Shown here: positions 55,013 to 63,083 of the stretch, in pieces
Layout: each line of letters starts with the position of its first letter
How positions within the stretch are numbered: position 1 is the first letter of the stretch
Assembly: GCA_014584345.1 (NCBI GenBank)
Contig: JACTNB010000017.1
Location: forward strand, 1 to 64,000
DNA from: Planctomycetota bacterium
GTDB taxonomy: Bacteria > Planctomycetota > Planctomycetia > Planctomycetales > Planctomycetaceae
DNA length: 64,000 bases
Reading direction: 5' to 3'
Made by a program: the position numbers and the translations under genes
The notes under the pieces: model-generated
Told to the model about the DNA's origin: nothing
What the model saw: only the letters and a program-made list of their open reading frames with translations
Database searches by the model: none

Positions 55013-56161
55013 GTGCCAAGGATTCGTGCTGTTTTATTTGGAATATTGTTGTTCCTCGGGATTGTGTTGGGCGCGGAATACGCGATCCGGCAGAACGATC
55101 CGCGAGTGAGCGCGTGGATGCGCGATGTCGCCCCTTATTACGGTTGGACTCCCTCCGCCACGGTTTATTTCGACGCTCCGATAAACCAGTCCTGCCTGGG
55201 CCTGTCGCCTCGGGGCGAAGTCATTCCCCTGCACTACGACTCCCACGGATTCCGTGCGAAAAGCCCGCATCCGCACGAAACGGCGGGAGCATGGCTGTGC
55301 CTGGGGAGCGCCCGCGTGCTCGCCCCGGATTGCGAAGCGTCCCAGACATTTTGCGAACAATGGGGCACGAAGAGGGCCGGCCCTGCTGTCGCGTCGAACG
55401 TGATCAACGCCGGGATGCCGTTTGGCTGTCCCCTGCTCTATTCACTGCATTTGCAGCGACTGGAACCGGTGGCGCGGAAGCATTGGCTCTGTTTTCTCGG
55501 GACGGAAACCCCCCTGCACGATCGCGCGATCCGGCGTGGACTGGAAGTGAATCGCCAGGGAGAAACCGTGTCGTCCGTTCACCCACATGCCCTATTCGAG
55601 GGAAAACCGCCAGCCCCGCATCAACATCCACTGATGGAAAGCCGATTAGTAAAATGGATCCTCCCCCGGCTATGCGATGCCCTCTTGGGGCGGACCGACG
55701 ATAGCCCCCATGGAAATTCGCCTTGCTCGGAATTGCCCGGGAGTCAGAATTCGGCGGAAATTTCATCCCTGGAGGGACAGCTTTCCCTGGAACCGCTGCA
55801 CCTGTTACGAAATTTCGTGGAAACGCGCGGAGGAACCTTCACGCTGGTTTATCTCCCTTCCGCCTGCGAGTTTACACCGTCCAGTGCAGACCGAGCGGGG
55901 AGCGCGACAAATTTTCGTCTGCTGGTTCATGAATACGCGAAACAACACCAGCTGCCCCTGATCGACCTGACGGAAGCACTGAGCAGAACCCACCAGACAA
56001 CCAACCTGTTTGGTTCCAGTGCTAATATTCTGACTCCCTCCGGTCATGAGATCGTTGCGGAGCAACTCGAACACCTGTTTTTTAGTCGCATGGCGGACCA
56101 AGCCTCTCCCAGGAGCCCCGCCGTGAATTTGCGGGAAACCCAGGAAACACTCACCCGATAA
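55013..56161 (+). CDS. Membrane-anchored SGNH-hydrolase-like protein
   Basis: A 382-residue protein with an N-terminal hydrophobic anchor (AVLFGILLFLGIVLGAEYAI). The remainder looks like a decayed SGNH/GDSL esterase-type fold as in planctomycete exopolysaccharide genes: HYDSHGFRAKSPHPHE (the strand before the usual catalytic block), then AWLCLGSARVLAPDCEASQT in place of the GDS motif, VINAGMPFGCPLL, a middle insert, FTLVYLPSACEFTP and a C-terminal LLTPSGHEIVAEQLEHL-like segment (ILTPSGHEIVAEQLEHL) with the His of the dyad. The catalytic Ser at GDS seems absent (LGSAR is the nearest). The start is GTG with AGGAAGG four bases before. It precedes the glutamate-type dehydrogenase by 25 bp. Confidence 0.68.
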   Translation: MPRIRAVLFGILLFLGIVLGAEYAIRQNDPRVSAWMRDVAPYYGWTPSATVYFDAPINQSCLGLSPRGEVIPLHYDSHGFRAKSPHPHETAGAWLCLGSARVLAPDCEASQTFCEQWGTKRAGPAVASNVINAGMPFGCPLLYSLHLQRLEPVARKHWLCFLGTETPLHDRAIRRGLEVNRQGETVSSVHPHALFEGKPPAPHQHPLMESRLVKWILPRLCDALLGRTDDSPHGNSPCSELPGSQNSAEISSLEGQLSLEPLHLLRNFVETRGGTFTLVYLPSACEFTPSSADRAGSATNFRLLVHEYAKQHQLPLIDLTEALSRTHQTTNLFGSSANILTPSGHEIVAEQLEHLFFSRMADQASPRSPAVNLRETQETLTR

Positions 56162-56186
56162 CCACCAGCGGAAGGCGAGAGAGTCC

Positions 56187-57416
56187 ATGAGCGGACGTGA
56201 AGCAACGGATCGATACTTCCATGAAGCAGCGGACATGATGGGGCTCAGCGCGAACATGCAGAAACTGCTGCTGACCCCGGAGCGGGAAGTTCAGGTGCAG
56301 GTGGCCATGGAAATGGATAACGGGGAAATCGCAACCTACATCGGCTTCCGCATTCAACACAACAAGGCCCGGGGACCGCTGAAGGGAGGCCTGAGATACC
56401 ACCACGAAGTCGACGAGGATGAAGTGCTGGCCCTGGCCACGCTGATGACCTGGAAAACCGCCGTCGTCAATTTGCCGTACGGGGGGGCGAAAGGGGGCGT
56501 GCAGGTGGATGTTCGCAAACTGAGCGCCGGCGAACTGGAGCGGCTCACGCGACGGTTCGTGGACGAAATTCACGACATCATAGGACCAGACAAGGACATA
56601 CCCGCCCCGGACATGGGAACCAACGCCCAGGTAATGGCCTGGATCATGAATCAGTATCAGAAGTATCACGGCTTCAACCCCGCCTGCGTGACCGGAAAAC
56701 CAGTGGAATTGCACGGGGCGGAAGGACGCGAAGAAGCGACCGGACGCGGCGTGGGCCTGTTGACCACGACCTTGCTGGAAAAACTCAAGATGAATGTTCA
56801 AGGTGCCCGGATCGTCTTACAGGGATTCGGGAACGTCGGGACTTTCACGGCACGTTATCTGCACGACCAGGGAGCGCGGATCATTGCGGTTTCGGATGCT
56901 TTTGGTGGCATTCGCAACGAGGCAGGACTGGATATTCCCTCCCTGCTGGAATACGTGGCCACCCAGGGGACCGTGAAGGAGTTTCCGGGAAGCGAGCTGA
57001 TCTCGAATGAAGAGTTATTGCTGCTGGAATGCGATGTCCTCATTCCCGCGGCCGTGGGGGGGGTGCTGACAAAGGAAAATGCGCCTTATATCCGAGCTAA
57101 AACAATCGTGGAAGCGGCCAATAATCCGACACATCCGGCGGCGGACGACATTTTTAAGGAGCGTGGCATCCCCGTTTTGCCCGATATTCTGGCAAATGCA
57201 GGCGGTGTGACGGTGAGTTATTTCGAGTGGGTCCAGAATCGCCAGCATTTCCGCTGGGATTTGAAACGTGTTCGAGAAGAGCTGGACAAGCGGATGCTGG
57301 ATTCCTTCCACCGAACCTGGGACATGGCGACGACGAAAAAAGTGAATTTGCGGCTGGCGGCATACCTCCTGGGAATCGGTCGCGTCGGACATGCGACGGC
57401 ATTGGGTGGGATTTGA
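56187..57416 (+). CDS. Glu/Leu/Phe/Val dehydrogenase family protein
   Basis: A 409-residue amino-acid dehydrogenase, most likely glutamate dehydrogenase, which links 2-oxoglutarate and ammonia with glutamate. Seen are the substrate-binding GPLKGGLRYHHEVD, the catalytic Lys in TLMTWKTAVVNLPYGGAKGG, DIPAPDMGTNAQVMAW with the Asp, and the nucleotide motif VLQGFGNVGTFTARYL. The C-terminal NADN-type GVTVSYFEWVQNRQ is characteristic of the GdhA/RocG type. The length and single Rossmann copy fit the hexameric small form. The start is 25 bp after the SGNH-like gene. The cNMP-binding gene follows by 88 bp. Confidence 0.93.
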   Translation: MSGREATDRYFHEAADMMGLSANMQKLLLTPEREVQVQVAMEMDNGEIATYIGFRIQHNKARGPLKGGLRYHHEVDEDEVLALATLMTWKTAVVNLPYGGAKGGVQVDVRKLSAGELERLTRRFVDEIHDIIGPDKDIPAPDMGTNAQVMAWIMNQYQKYHGFNPACVTGKPVELHGAEGREEATGRGVGLLTTTLLEKLKMNVQGARIVLQGFGNVGTFTARYLHDQGARIIAVSDAFGGIRNEAGLDIPSLLEYVATQGTVKEFPGSELISNEELLLLECDVLIPAAVGGVLTKENAPYIRAKTIVEAANNPTHPAADDIFKERGIPVLPDILANAGGVTVSYFEWVQNRQHFRWDLKRVREELDKRMLDSFHRTWDMATTKKVNLRLAAYLLGIGRVGHATALGGI

Positions 57417-57504
57417 GTTTTGTCGCAAGCGAGTTTGTCGCAAGAAAGATCAAACGAACGGGCCGCTTCGGACGTAGGAAAACTAAAATAAGGATCGAAC
57501 GAAA

Positions 57505-58056
57505 ATGATCGATAGGCTTCCCTACCGGTTGCAGTTGAATGAGTCGCCCCTGCTGCGCGACCTCGAAGAGGACGAGGTTAAGAGCCTGTTCAAACGCATG
57601 GAGCATCTGTGTTTTGAATCGGACCGCACGATCCTGGCGCAGGGAGTGGAGGAAAAAGGGCTCTGGCTGATTGGCGAGGGATGTTGCGAGGTTGTGCGGG
57701 GCAATCAGTCGGGAACCAAGGAACGGATCCTGGCCATGCTGGGCCCCGGGACCGTATTTGGCGAAATGTCCTTTTTTCAGCAGGCTGCCCATTCCGCCAC
57801 CGTTCGTAGCGTGACTCCCGTTTCGGTGCACAAGCTGACGCAGCAGGGTTTCACCGACCTTCTGGCCGATAATGGCCGCGCGGCTGGCAAAATTCTCACC
57901 AATCTGGTCCGCGTGCAATCCGACCGCCTGAATATGATGGATCAATGGGTCTGCGAACTGATGGACCGGAATCAAACGGAAAACGGCGCAACGCATACCT
58001 TGAATGAATGGCACCAATTTCGCTCGAAACTCTATTCGGAATGGAATTTCTATTGA
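57505..58056 (+). CDS. Stand-alone cyclic-nucleotide-binding-domain protein
   Basis: A 183-residue soluble protein, nearly all one cNMP-binding domain. LLRDLEEDEVKSLFKRME is the start of the fold. The phosphate-binding cassette is FGEMSFFQQAAHSATVRSVT, with an Arg six residues from the Glu replaced by a Ser-Ala pattern, so binding of cAMP is uncertain. No helix-turn-helix follows; the last 45 residues form a helix (VQSDRLNMMDQWVCELMDR). It may bind a nucleotide and act by protein contact. AAGGA is ten bases upstream of the ATG. A short CCCCC-TGC-GGGGG hairpin (58144-58156) follows. It lies upstream of the sigma-54 activator gene. Confidence 0.85.
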   Translation: MIDRLPYRLQLNESPLLRDLEEDEVKSLFKRMEHLCFESDRTILAQGVEEKGLWLIGEGCCEVVRGNQSGTKERILAMLGPGTVFGEMSFFQQAAHSATVRSVTPVSVHKLTQQGFTDLLADNGRAAGKILTNLVRVQSDRLNMMDQWVCELMDRNQTENGATHTLNEWHQFRSKLYSEWNFY

Positions 58057-58315
58057 ATGCCCGCGGCGGGGCAGGGTTGCTGGAACGGTCGGAGTCGCCG
58101 AACCGCACGTGTCGGCCGATGGATCCCTGAAACTCCGCTTTCTCCCCCTGCGGGGGTGAATTTTCGTGGGAAGTCTCGTTCTTTCGGCAGCCACCGCTTA
58201 CAATACCTGCATTGCGGACACACAGATCAACCGTGTCCCAAGAGGGCCATTCCTCGCGCCGGGATCACTTTCGAGAGGGGTCCGGATATTTTCTTTTTCA
58301 GGATGCAGGGGGCTG

Positions 58316-60349
58316 GTGTTGTTGCACAACGCATCAGAGACACGGGCGGAGTTAACGTTTCATCTGATCATGGCGGATGCCAGTGGCGAGACGCTGTGCT
58401 TTCCACTGCATGAGGATCAGATTGCAAATATCGGCAGGGCCTCGACAAACCGCATCGTCCTTACGGACGAGAAGTGCAGTCGCTACCACTGTGAAGTCTT
58501 TCATTCCTCGACGGGCTGGAAGCTGCGCGACCGCAGCAGCCGCAACGGCACGTATGTCAACTTCGAGCAGGTCAAGCAGGATCATGCGCTGGCTGAAGGG
58601 GATTTAATCCGGATTGGGCACACGCTGCTGAGATTCACCAGCGACGTGAAGGCAGACATGCAGGCGCCGGCTCCCCTGGTGGATGGCGAAACTTCGCTGG
58701 ACATGCTGGCGGGGGACCACTGGGATCATTCCGCGTCCATTGTACGGCGGCAAAAGCGTTCCAGTTATCGCGATGCGCCCGCGGAAAAGACGGACGAGGG
58801 CCGCTCGGGGTTGCAGTTGTCGCGGCTGTATCAAATGGCGCTGGAAATGGGAAACACGAAATCGGCGCAGGAGTTGGCGGATATCGTGCTGGATGGTCTC
58901 GTGGGGATCACGGGGGCGGATATTGGCGCGGTATTGATGCGCCAGGATTACGGTTCCACCAAGCTGGACGAGGCCCGCCTGGAACGGGACCTGGTGATCA
59001 GCAGTTATCGCAGCCTGAATGGCGAGACATACAAACGGGTCTCGCGCAGTTTATCGCAACAGGTGTTCGAAACCGCCGAAGCCATCCTGGCTTTCGATGT
59101 ATCCCAAACCGAGGGATTGACACGCTCGCGCGACAGCTTGAACGATATCCAGGCAAAAAGTCTGATCGTGGCGCCCATCCTGGACGGCAGCGAAACCTAC
59201 GGGTTGATCCATTTGTATTCCACGAACCTGGAGAACCCACTCGATGCCGACAGCCTCGATTATACCCTGGCGGTGGCGGATCAACTGGCGGTCGCCTTGA
59301 AGAATCTGCAGCAGCGGCAGAGTCTGCAGGAAGGCTTGAAGCGGATGAAGTCCGAGAACCTGCAACTGCGGCAGCAACTGGCCATCGAAAGCGAACTGGT
59401 GGGCCGCAGCGCGGCGATGCAGCAATTGCGCGAGACCATTTCCCTGGTGGCGCCGACCGATGCCGTCGTGCTGATCCGTGGAGAAAGTGGCGTTGGGAAG
59501 GAACTGGTGGCCCGGGCCATTCACGATAACAGCCGCCGCAAGGAGGCCCCGTTTGTCTGCATGAATTGCGCGGCGTTGAGCGAAAGCCTGCTGGAGAGCG
59601 AGCTGTTCGGACACGAAAAAGGCTCGTTCACGGGAGCCACGGGACAAAAACCGGGGAAATTCGAACAGGCCCACAAAGGAACCCTGTTTCTGGACGAGGT
59701 GGGAGAAATGAGTCCCTCGATCCAGGCGAAATTTCTCCGCGTGCTCGAGGGACATCCCTTTGAGCGCGTGGGGGGATCGACCAGCCTGCACGTCGATGTC
59801 CGCCTGGTCGCCGCGACCAACCGGAACCTGGAGGAAGCGGTGCGGCAAATGACATTTCGCAAGGATCTCTACTTCCGTCTGCAGGTACTCGAAATTGTGG
59901 TCCCCCCGCTACGGGACCGGGGGGAGGACATTCCCGTACTGGCGGACTATTTTGCTCGGCGGCTGGCCCAGAAAACCGGGCGACGGGTGCATGGGTTTTC
60001 GCCATCCGCGATGGCTCGCCTGATGGATTATCACTGGCCAGGAAACATCCGGGAACTGCAAAACACCGTCGAACGGGCCGTGGTGCTGTGCGCGGGGGAA
60101 TACATTGAATCGGCAAACATTCAACTTTCCAAACTTCAGGCATCGGCCGAAACAGGCGAGTTGCCCGCTGCTCCGTCAGCCCCTCTACGGGAACAATCGA
60201 TGGAAGAAGTGGAAAAGGGGCACATTCTGCGGACCTTGGAACTGACCGAGGGGAACAAGTCTCGTGCGGCTCAGATTTTGGGAATCGAGCGTTCCACACT
60301 CGACCGAAAGTTGAAGAAATACGGGTTGAAAGTTCCTCGGGAGACCTGA
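58316..60349 (+). CDS. Sigma-54-dependent activator: FHA-GAF-AAA+-Fis
   Basis: A protein of about 677 residues. Order: FHA domain (about 13-110; IGRASTNRIVLTDEKCSRYH, then RSSRNGTYVN) that binds phosphothreonine, GAF domain (about 180-345), sigma-54 AAA+ domain with Walker A GESGVGKE (about 388), the sigma-contact loop GSFTGA (usual GAFTGA), Walker B LFLDEV, and Fis-type HTH (NKSRAAQILGIERSTLDRKL, about 645-665). It opens sigma-54 promoters when both FHA and GAF inputs allow. There is no receiver domain. An FHA in front suggests control by the Ser/Thr kinases abundant in this genome (inference). The start is unclear: GTG 58316 or TTG 58319/58322 follow GGGGG; ATG 58370 would cut the first FHA strand; a frame 50 codons longer looks non-coding. 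Confidence 0.92.
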   Translation: MLLHNASETRAELTFHLIMADASGETLCFPLHEDQIANIGRASTNRIVLTDEKCSRYHCEVFHSSTGWKLRDRSSRNGTYVNFEQVKQDHALAEGDLIRIGHTLLRFTSDVKADMQAPAPLVDGETSLDMLAGDHWDHSASIVRRQKRSSYRDAPAEKTDEGRSGLQLSRLYQMALEMGNTKSAQELADIVLDGLVGITGADIGAVLMRQDYGSTKLDEARLERDLVISSYRSLNGETYKRVSRSLSQQVFETAEAILAFDVSQTEGLTRSRDSLNDIQAKSLIVAPILDGSETYGLIHLYSTNLENPLDADSLDYTLAVADQLAVALKNLQQRQSLQEGLKRMKSENLQLRQQLAIESELVGRSAAMQQLRETISLVAPTDAVVLIRGESGVGKELVARAIHDNSRRKEAPFVCMNCAALSESLLESELFGHEKGSFTGATGQKPGKFEQAHKGTLFLDEVGEMSPSIQAKFLRVLEGHPFERVGGSTSLHVDVRLVAATNRNLEEAVRQMTFRKDLYFRLQVLEIVVPPLRDRGEDIPVLADYFARRLAQKTGRRVHGFSPSAMARLMDYHWPGNIRELQNTVERAVVLCAGEYIESANIQLSKLQASAETGELPAAPSAPLREQSMEEVEKGHILRTLELTEGNKSRAAQILGIERSTLDRKLKKYGLKVPRET

Positions 60350-60751
60350 AGCGGCGCGCTTGGAAGCCGAAATCCTCTCAGAAAAACAAGGGAGAAGCCC
60401 GACAGTTATTGAATTCTCCGAATTTTTGTGAAAATTTTATTGACATTTTCCCGCATGGGATCGAAAATCGTCTCGGAGTCACACAGACGGTCCCCGCCGA
60501 ATTTCTTACATGGAATTGCCTTGTTTTTGGTCGTGCACCTTCGCTGCTCCCTGGCACGCAAAAACAAGTCAACCTTGGATGCCTGTTCCCACCTGTTTCC
60601 AGGAACCATTATGTTCTTGGACCAGCTAAATGTGGTTGAAGAGCGTCTTGCAAAGGGGTAAGAAATTCTCCAACAACCCCACCTGGGCGCGGAACCTCCG
60701 TAATCACACCACAGTTTTTTGATCACACCAAACGATTTCATGGAGTGAAGA
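60350..60751 (+). promoter_or_regulatory. 402-bp leader region with sigma-70-type promoter candidate
   Basis: No gene is seen. TTGACA (60440-60445), a 17-bp spacer and GAAAAT (60463-60468) lie in an AT-rich stretch and point to the small acidic protein gene about 280 bp further. A long leader is therefore possible. No riboswitch fold was recognised. Confidence 0.35.
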
Positions 60752-61057
60752 ATGTCTAAACCCCGTAATGTACAACCAGACTACGAACTCATGTTTGACG
60801 AACAAGACGCTTACGTTGCCGATTTTGCCGATGCCTTTGACATGGAGGAGTTTGAAAATCTGGGAATCAACCCCAGTGCTCCTACCGATGCAAAACCGGG
60901 TTCCGAAGACAAGGTTCTGATGCTGGCTGCCCGCTATGCGGCTGGAATGCCTCTCTGGCACGATGAAGATTGCTACGATCACGCTCCGACTCTGGAAGGG
61001 GACCTGCGTGTCGATGAGGGCGTGGATGAAGACCTGCTGGAAGAAGACTTGATCTGA
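60752..61057 (+). CDS. Small highly acidic protein
   Basis: A 101-residue protein of which close to a third is Asp or Glu. It has SKPRNVQPDYELMFDEQDAY at the start, a middle helix DKVLMLAARYAAGMPLWHDE, and ends VDEGVDEDLLEEDLI. There is no signal peptide, membrane segment or known motif. The ATG has GGAGTGAAGA upstream. The gene has its own promoter area and a perfect terminator, which suggests a discrete, perhaps abundant product. Small acidic proteins can mimic nucleic acid or bind basic partners. I do not recognise the family. Confidence 0.82.
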   Translation: MSKPRNVQPDYELMFDEQDAYVADFADAFDMEEFENLGINPSAPTDAKPGSEDKVLMLAARYAAGMPLWHDEDCYDHAPTLEGDLRVDEGVDEDLLEEDLI

Positions 61058-61077
61058 GCCTCTGGCGGTACGATTTA

Positions 61078-61104
61078 AAGGAGCCTACCCGGGCTCCTTT
61101 TTTT
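61078..61104 (+). terminator. Intrinsic terminator
   Basis: AAGGAGCC pairs with GGGCTCCTT around TACC, followed by a run of T. It lies 20 bp after the acidic protein stop. Confidence 0.9.
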
Positions 61105-61171
61105 ACGCGCCGCATGTCCTATTGTCGCGCCGCAATTCCCGTGAGGCACTGCACTTCGTCAATAGTCCGTT

Positions 61172-61187
61172 CTCCCCCCCGGGGGAG
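61172..61187. terminator. GC palindrome between convergent genes
   Basis: CTCCCCCCCGGGGGAG is a perfect self-complementary run 55 bp after the greA stop. It lacks a clear T-run on the minus strand but may form a hairpin at the end of greA. Confidence 0.3.
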
Positions 61188-61242
61188 CGCTGCAGCCTGC
61201 CAGGCCGCGCACCAGGCTCACGATCGAGCGGTGCCCCCTGCC

Positions 61243-61725
61243 CTACTGGAAATCCTTGATATCGACAATTTCCAGTTCGCGGAGCCCCTGAGGGGTTTCC
61301 ACGGAGACACGCTCTCCCACTTTTTTGCCTTCCATGGCCTTGGCCAAGGGGCTGGAGGTGAGGATTTTCATCGGTTCGCAATCGTAATCTTCCTCGCCGG
61401 GTCCGACGAACTCGTAGGACTCCTCATCGTCCCATTTGAGATCCTTCACGGTGACGGTAGAGCCAAACGTGACAACCCCCTTGGGCATATCCGCCTTGTC
61501 GACGATATAGCAACTCGCCAATCTGGTCTTCAACTGGTTGATTTTGGCCTGAGCCAACCCCTGTTGCTCCCGTTGACCGTGATATTCCGCGTTTTCCTTG
61601 AGGTCCCCCTCCGCGCGCGCATCGGCCAGTCGTTCGTTGATTTCAGGCAAGACAACGGATTCCAGATGCCTGATTTCCGCCTGGAGTTTCTCGTGTCCTT
61701 CGCGGGTTATCGGCTGACGTTCCAT
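61243..61725 (-). CDS. greA: Transcription elongation factor GreA
   Basis: A 160-residue factor that rescues backtracked RNA polymerase by stimulating transcript cleavage. The N-terminal coiled coil begins ITREGHEKLQAEIRHLESVV. The tip has the acidic pair in DARAEGDLKENAEYHGQREQ (the GDLxENxEY signature). The C-terminal FKBP-like domain follows, with VVTFGSTVTVKDL and ISTSSPLAKAM-like ILTSSPLAKAMEGKKVGERV. ATG at 61725 has GGAGG seven bases before; a longer reading of eight codons is rejected. The Gfo/Idh/MocA gene lies 122 bp upstream on the same strand. Confidence 0.97.
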   Translation of the reverse strand: MERQPITREGHEKLQAEIRHLESVVLPEINERLADARAEGDLKENAEYHGQREQQGLAQAKINQLKTRLASCYIVDKADMPKGVVTFGSTVTVKDLKWDDEESYEFVGPGEEDYDCEPMKILTSSPLAKAMEGKKVGERVSVETPQGLRELEIVDIKDFQ

Positions 61726-61847
61726 TTCCAATCCTCCAAGAAAAAACAAAGACGGGGCGTGACCGAGAAGGTCACGACCCGCGATATCGGCATATTACCA
61801 GAGACTCGCCCGGAGTTTAAGGGCAGCAGGCGGCAAGCCCACGCAAA

Positions 61848-62984
61848 TTACACATTTTGCCAACTGCGTTCCGCGGCGCTCTTGAGAACGGCGTCACAGA
61901 CCCGCGCGGTTTCCAGGGCGTCGCGGAAGGTGGGGGGACAGGGAGCCCCCTGTTCGAGACTTCGCAGAAAATCGGCGACCTGGTGCACGAACGTGTGCTC
62001 GTAACCAATGCTTAACCCGGGAACCCACCAGTGCTTCATGTAGGGCTGATCTCCATCGGTAATATGAACGCTGCGCCAGCCACGCACAATCGATTCATCG
62101 CTGTGATCGAAGTATTCCAAACGGTTCAAATCGTGCAGGTCCCAGCGAATCGAGGCGTGTTCGCCATTAATTTCGAAGGTGTACAAGGCCTTGTGCCCCC
62201 GGGCATAACGGGTCGATTCGAACAACCCGAGAGAACCGTTGGCAAAATGGCAGTGGAAAATACAGGCGTCGTCGATCCCGACCTTTTCCACCTTGCCCGT
62301 GAGCGTGTGCATCCGCTCCTTCACGAAGGTTTCGGTAACGGCGGATACATCGGTGATCGAACCATTCAGCCAGATGGCGGTATCGATACAGTGGGCCAGC
62401 AAATCGCCCGTCACGCCGGAACCGGCAGCGGCAGCATCGAGACGCCACAAAGCGGCCCCCCCCTGGGGGAGTTCCGCGTTAATCGTCCAGTCCTGGAGGA
62501 AATTGGCCCGGTAATGGAATATCTTACCGAGTTTCCCCGATTCAATGATCTGCTTGGCCAGCGTCACGGCCGGAACGCGGCGATAGTTATACCAGACGGT
62601 GTTTGGCACACCCGCTTTTTCCACCGCTTCCACCATCGGCAAGGACTCCTGGGTCGTCCGGGCCAGCGGTTTTTCGCAGAGGACCATTTTACCAGCCTGG
62701 GCAGCGGCAATCGCGACTTCCGCATGCTGATCGTTCGGAGTGCAGATATCGACTGCGTCGATGTCATCGCGGGCGATCAACTTTCGCCAATCCGTTTCGT
62801 AGGATTTATACCCCCACTGTTCGGCAAAGGCTTTGGTTTTGTCTTCCGTCCGTCCACATACGGCCTGCAGGACCGGTCGGGATTGCAATTCGGGGAAGAA
62901 ATCGCCCACCCGCTTGTAGCCATTGGAATGTGTCCGGCCCATAAAGCCGTATCCCACCAGTCCGATTCGTATTTCTTTAGCCAT
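61848..62984 (-). CDS. Gfo/Idh/MocA-family oxidoreductase
   Basis: A 378-residue NAD(P)-dependent sugar dehydrogenase of the common planctomycete type. The Rossmann start is IRIGLVGYGFMGRTHSNGY. DAVDICTPNDQHAEVAIAAA, then LCEKPLARTTQE with the EKP Lys, and GDLLAHCIDTAIWLNG with the His follow. The C-terminal half has HYRANFLQDW-like RANFLQDWTINAELPQGG. ATG at 62984 has GAAGGA upstream. The sugar isomerase-like gene ends 99 bp upstream on the same strand, so the two probably form an operon that processes one imported sugar or inositol. Confidence 0.95.
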   Translation of the reverse strand: MAKEIRIGLVGYGFMGRTHSNGYKRVGDFFPELQSRPVLQAVCGRTEDKTKAFAEQWGYKSYETDWRKLIARDDIDAVDICTPNDQHAEVAIAAAQAGKMVLCEKPLARTTQESLPMVEAVEKAGVPNTVWYNYRRVPAVTLAKQIIESGKLGKIFHYRANFLQDWTINAELPQGGAALWRLDAAAAGSGVTGDLLAHCIDTAIWLNGSITDVSAVTETFVKERMHTLTGKVEKVGIDDACIFHCHFANGSLGLFESTRYARGHKALYTFEINGEHASIRWDLHDLNRLEYFDHSDESIVRGWRSVHITDGDQPYMKHWWVPGLSIGYEHTFVHQVADFLRSLEQGAPCPPTFRDALETARVCDAVLKSAAERSWQNV

Positions 62985-63083
62985 CGTTGCAAATCCTTCA
63001 AGTAATCCCCGCCCAGGGGCGTTCAAAGAGTCATTTCAATTCATTTTCGTCTGGAATTCCAATTCCCCTACGGTCTCTCCGCA

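Noticed and set aside
57414..57444. Near-perfect tandem repeat of GAGTTTTGTCGCAAG after the dehydrogenase gene
   Set aside because: Two short copies only, with the first overlapping the stop codon. No wider structure was found.
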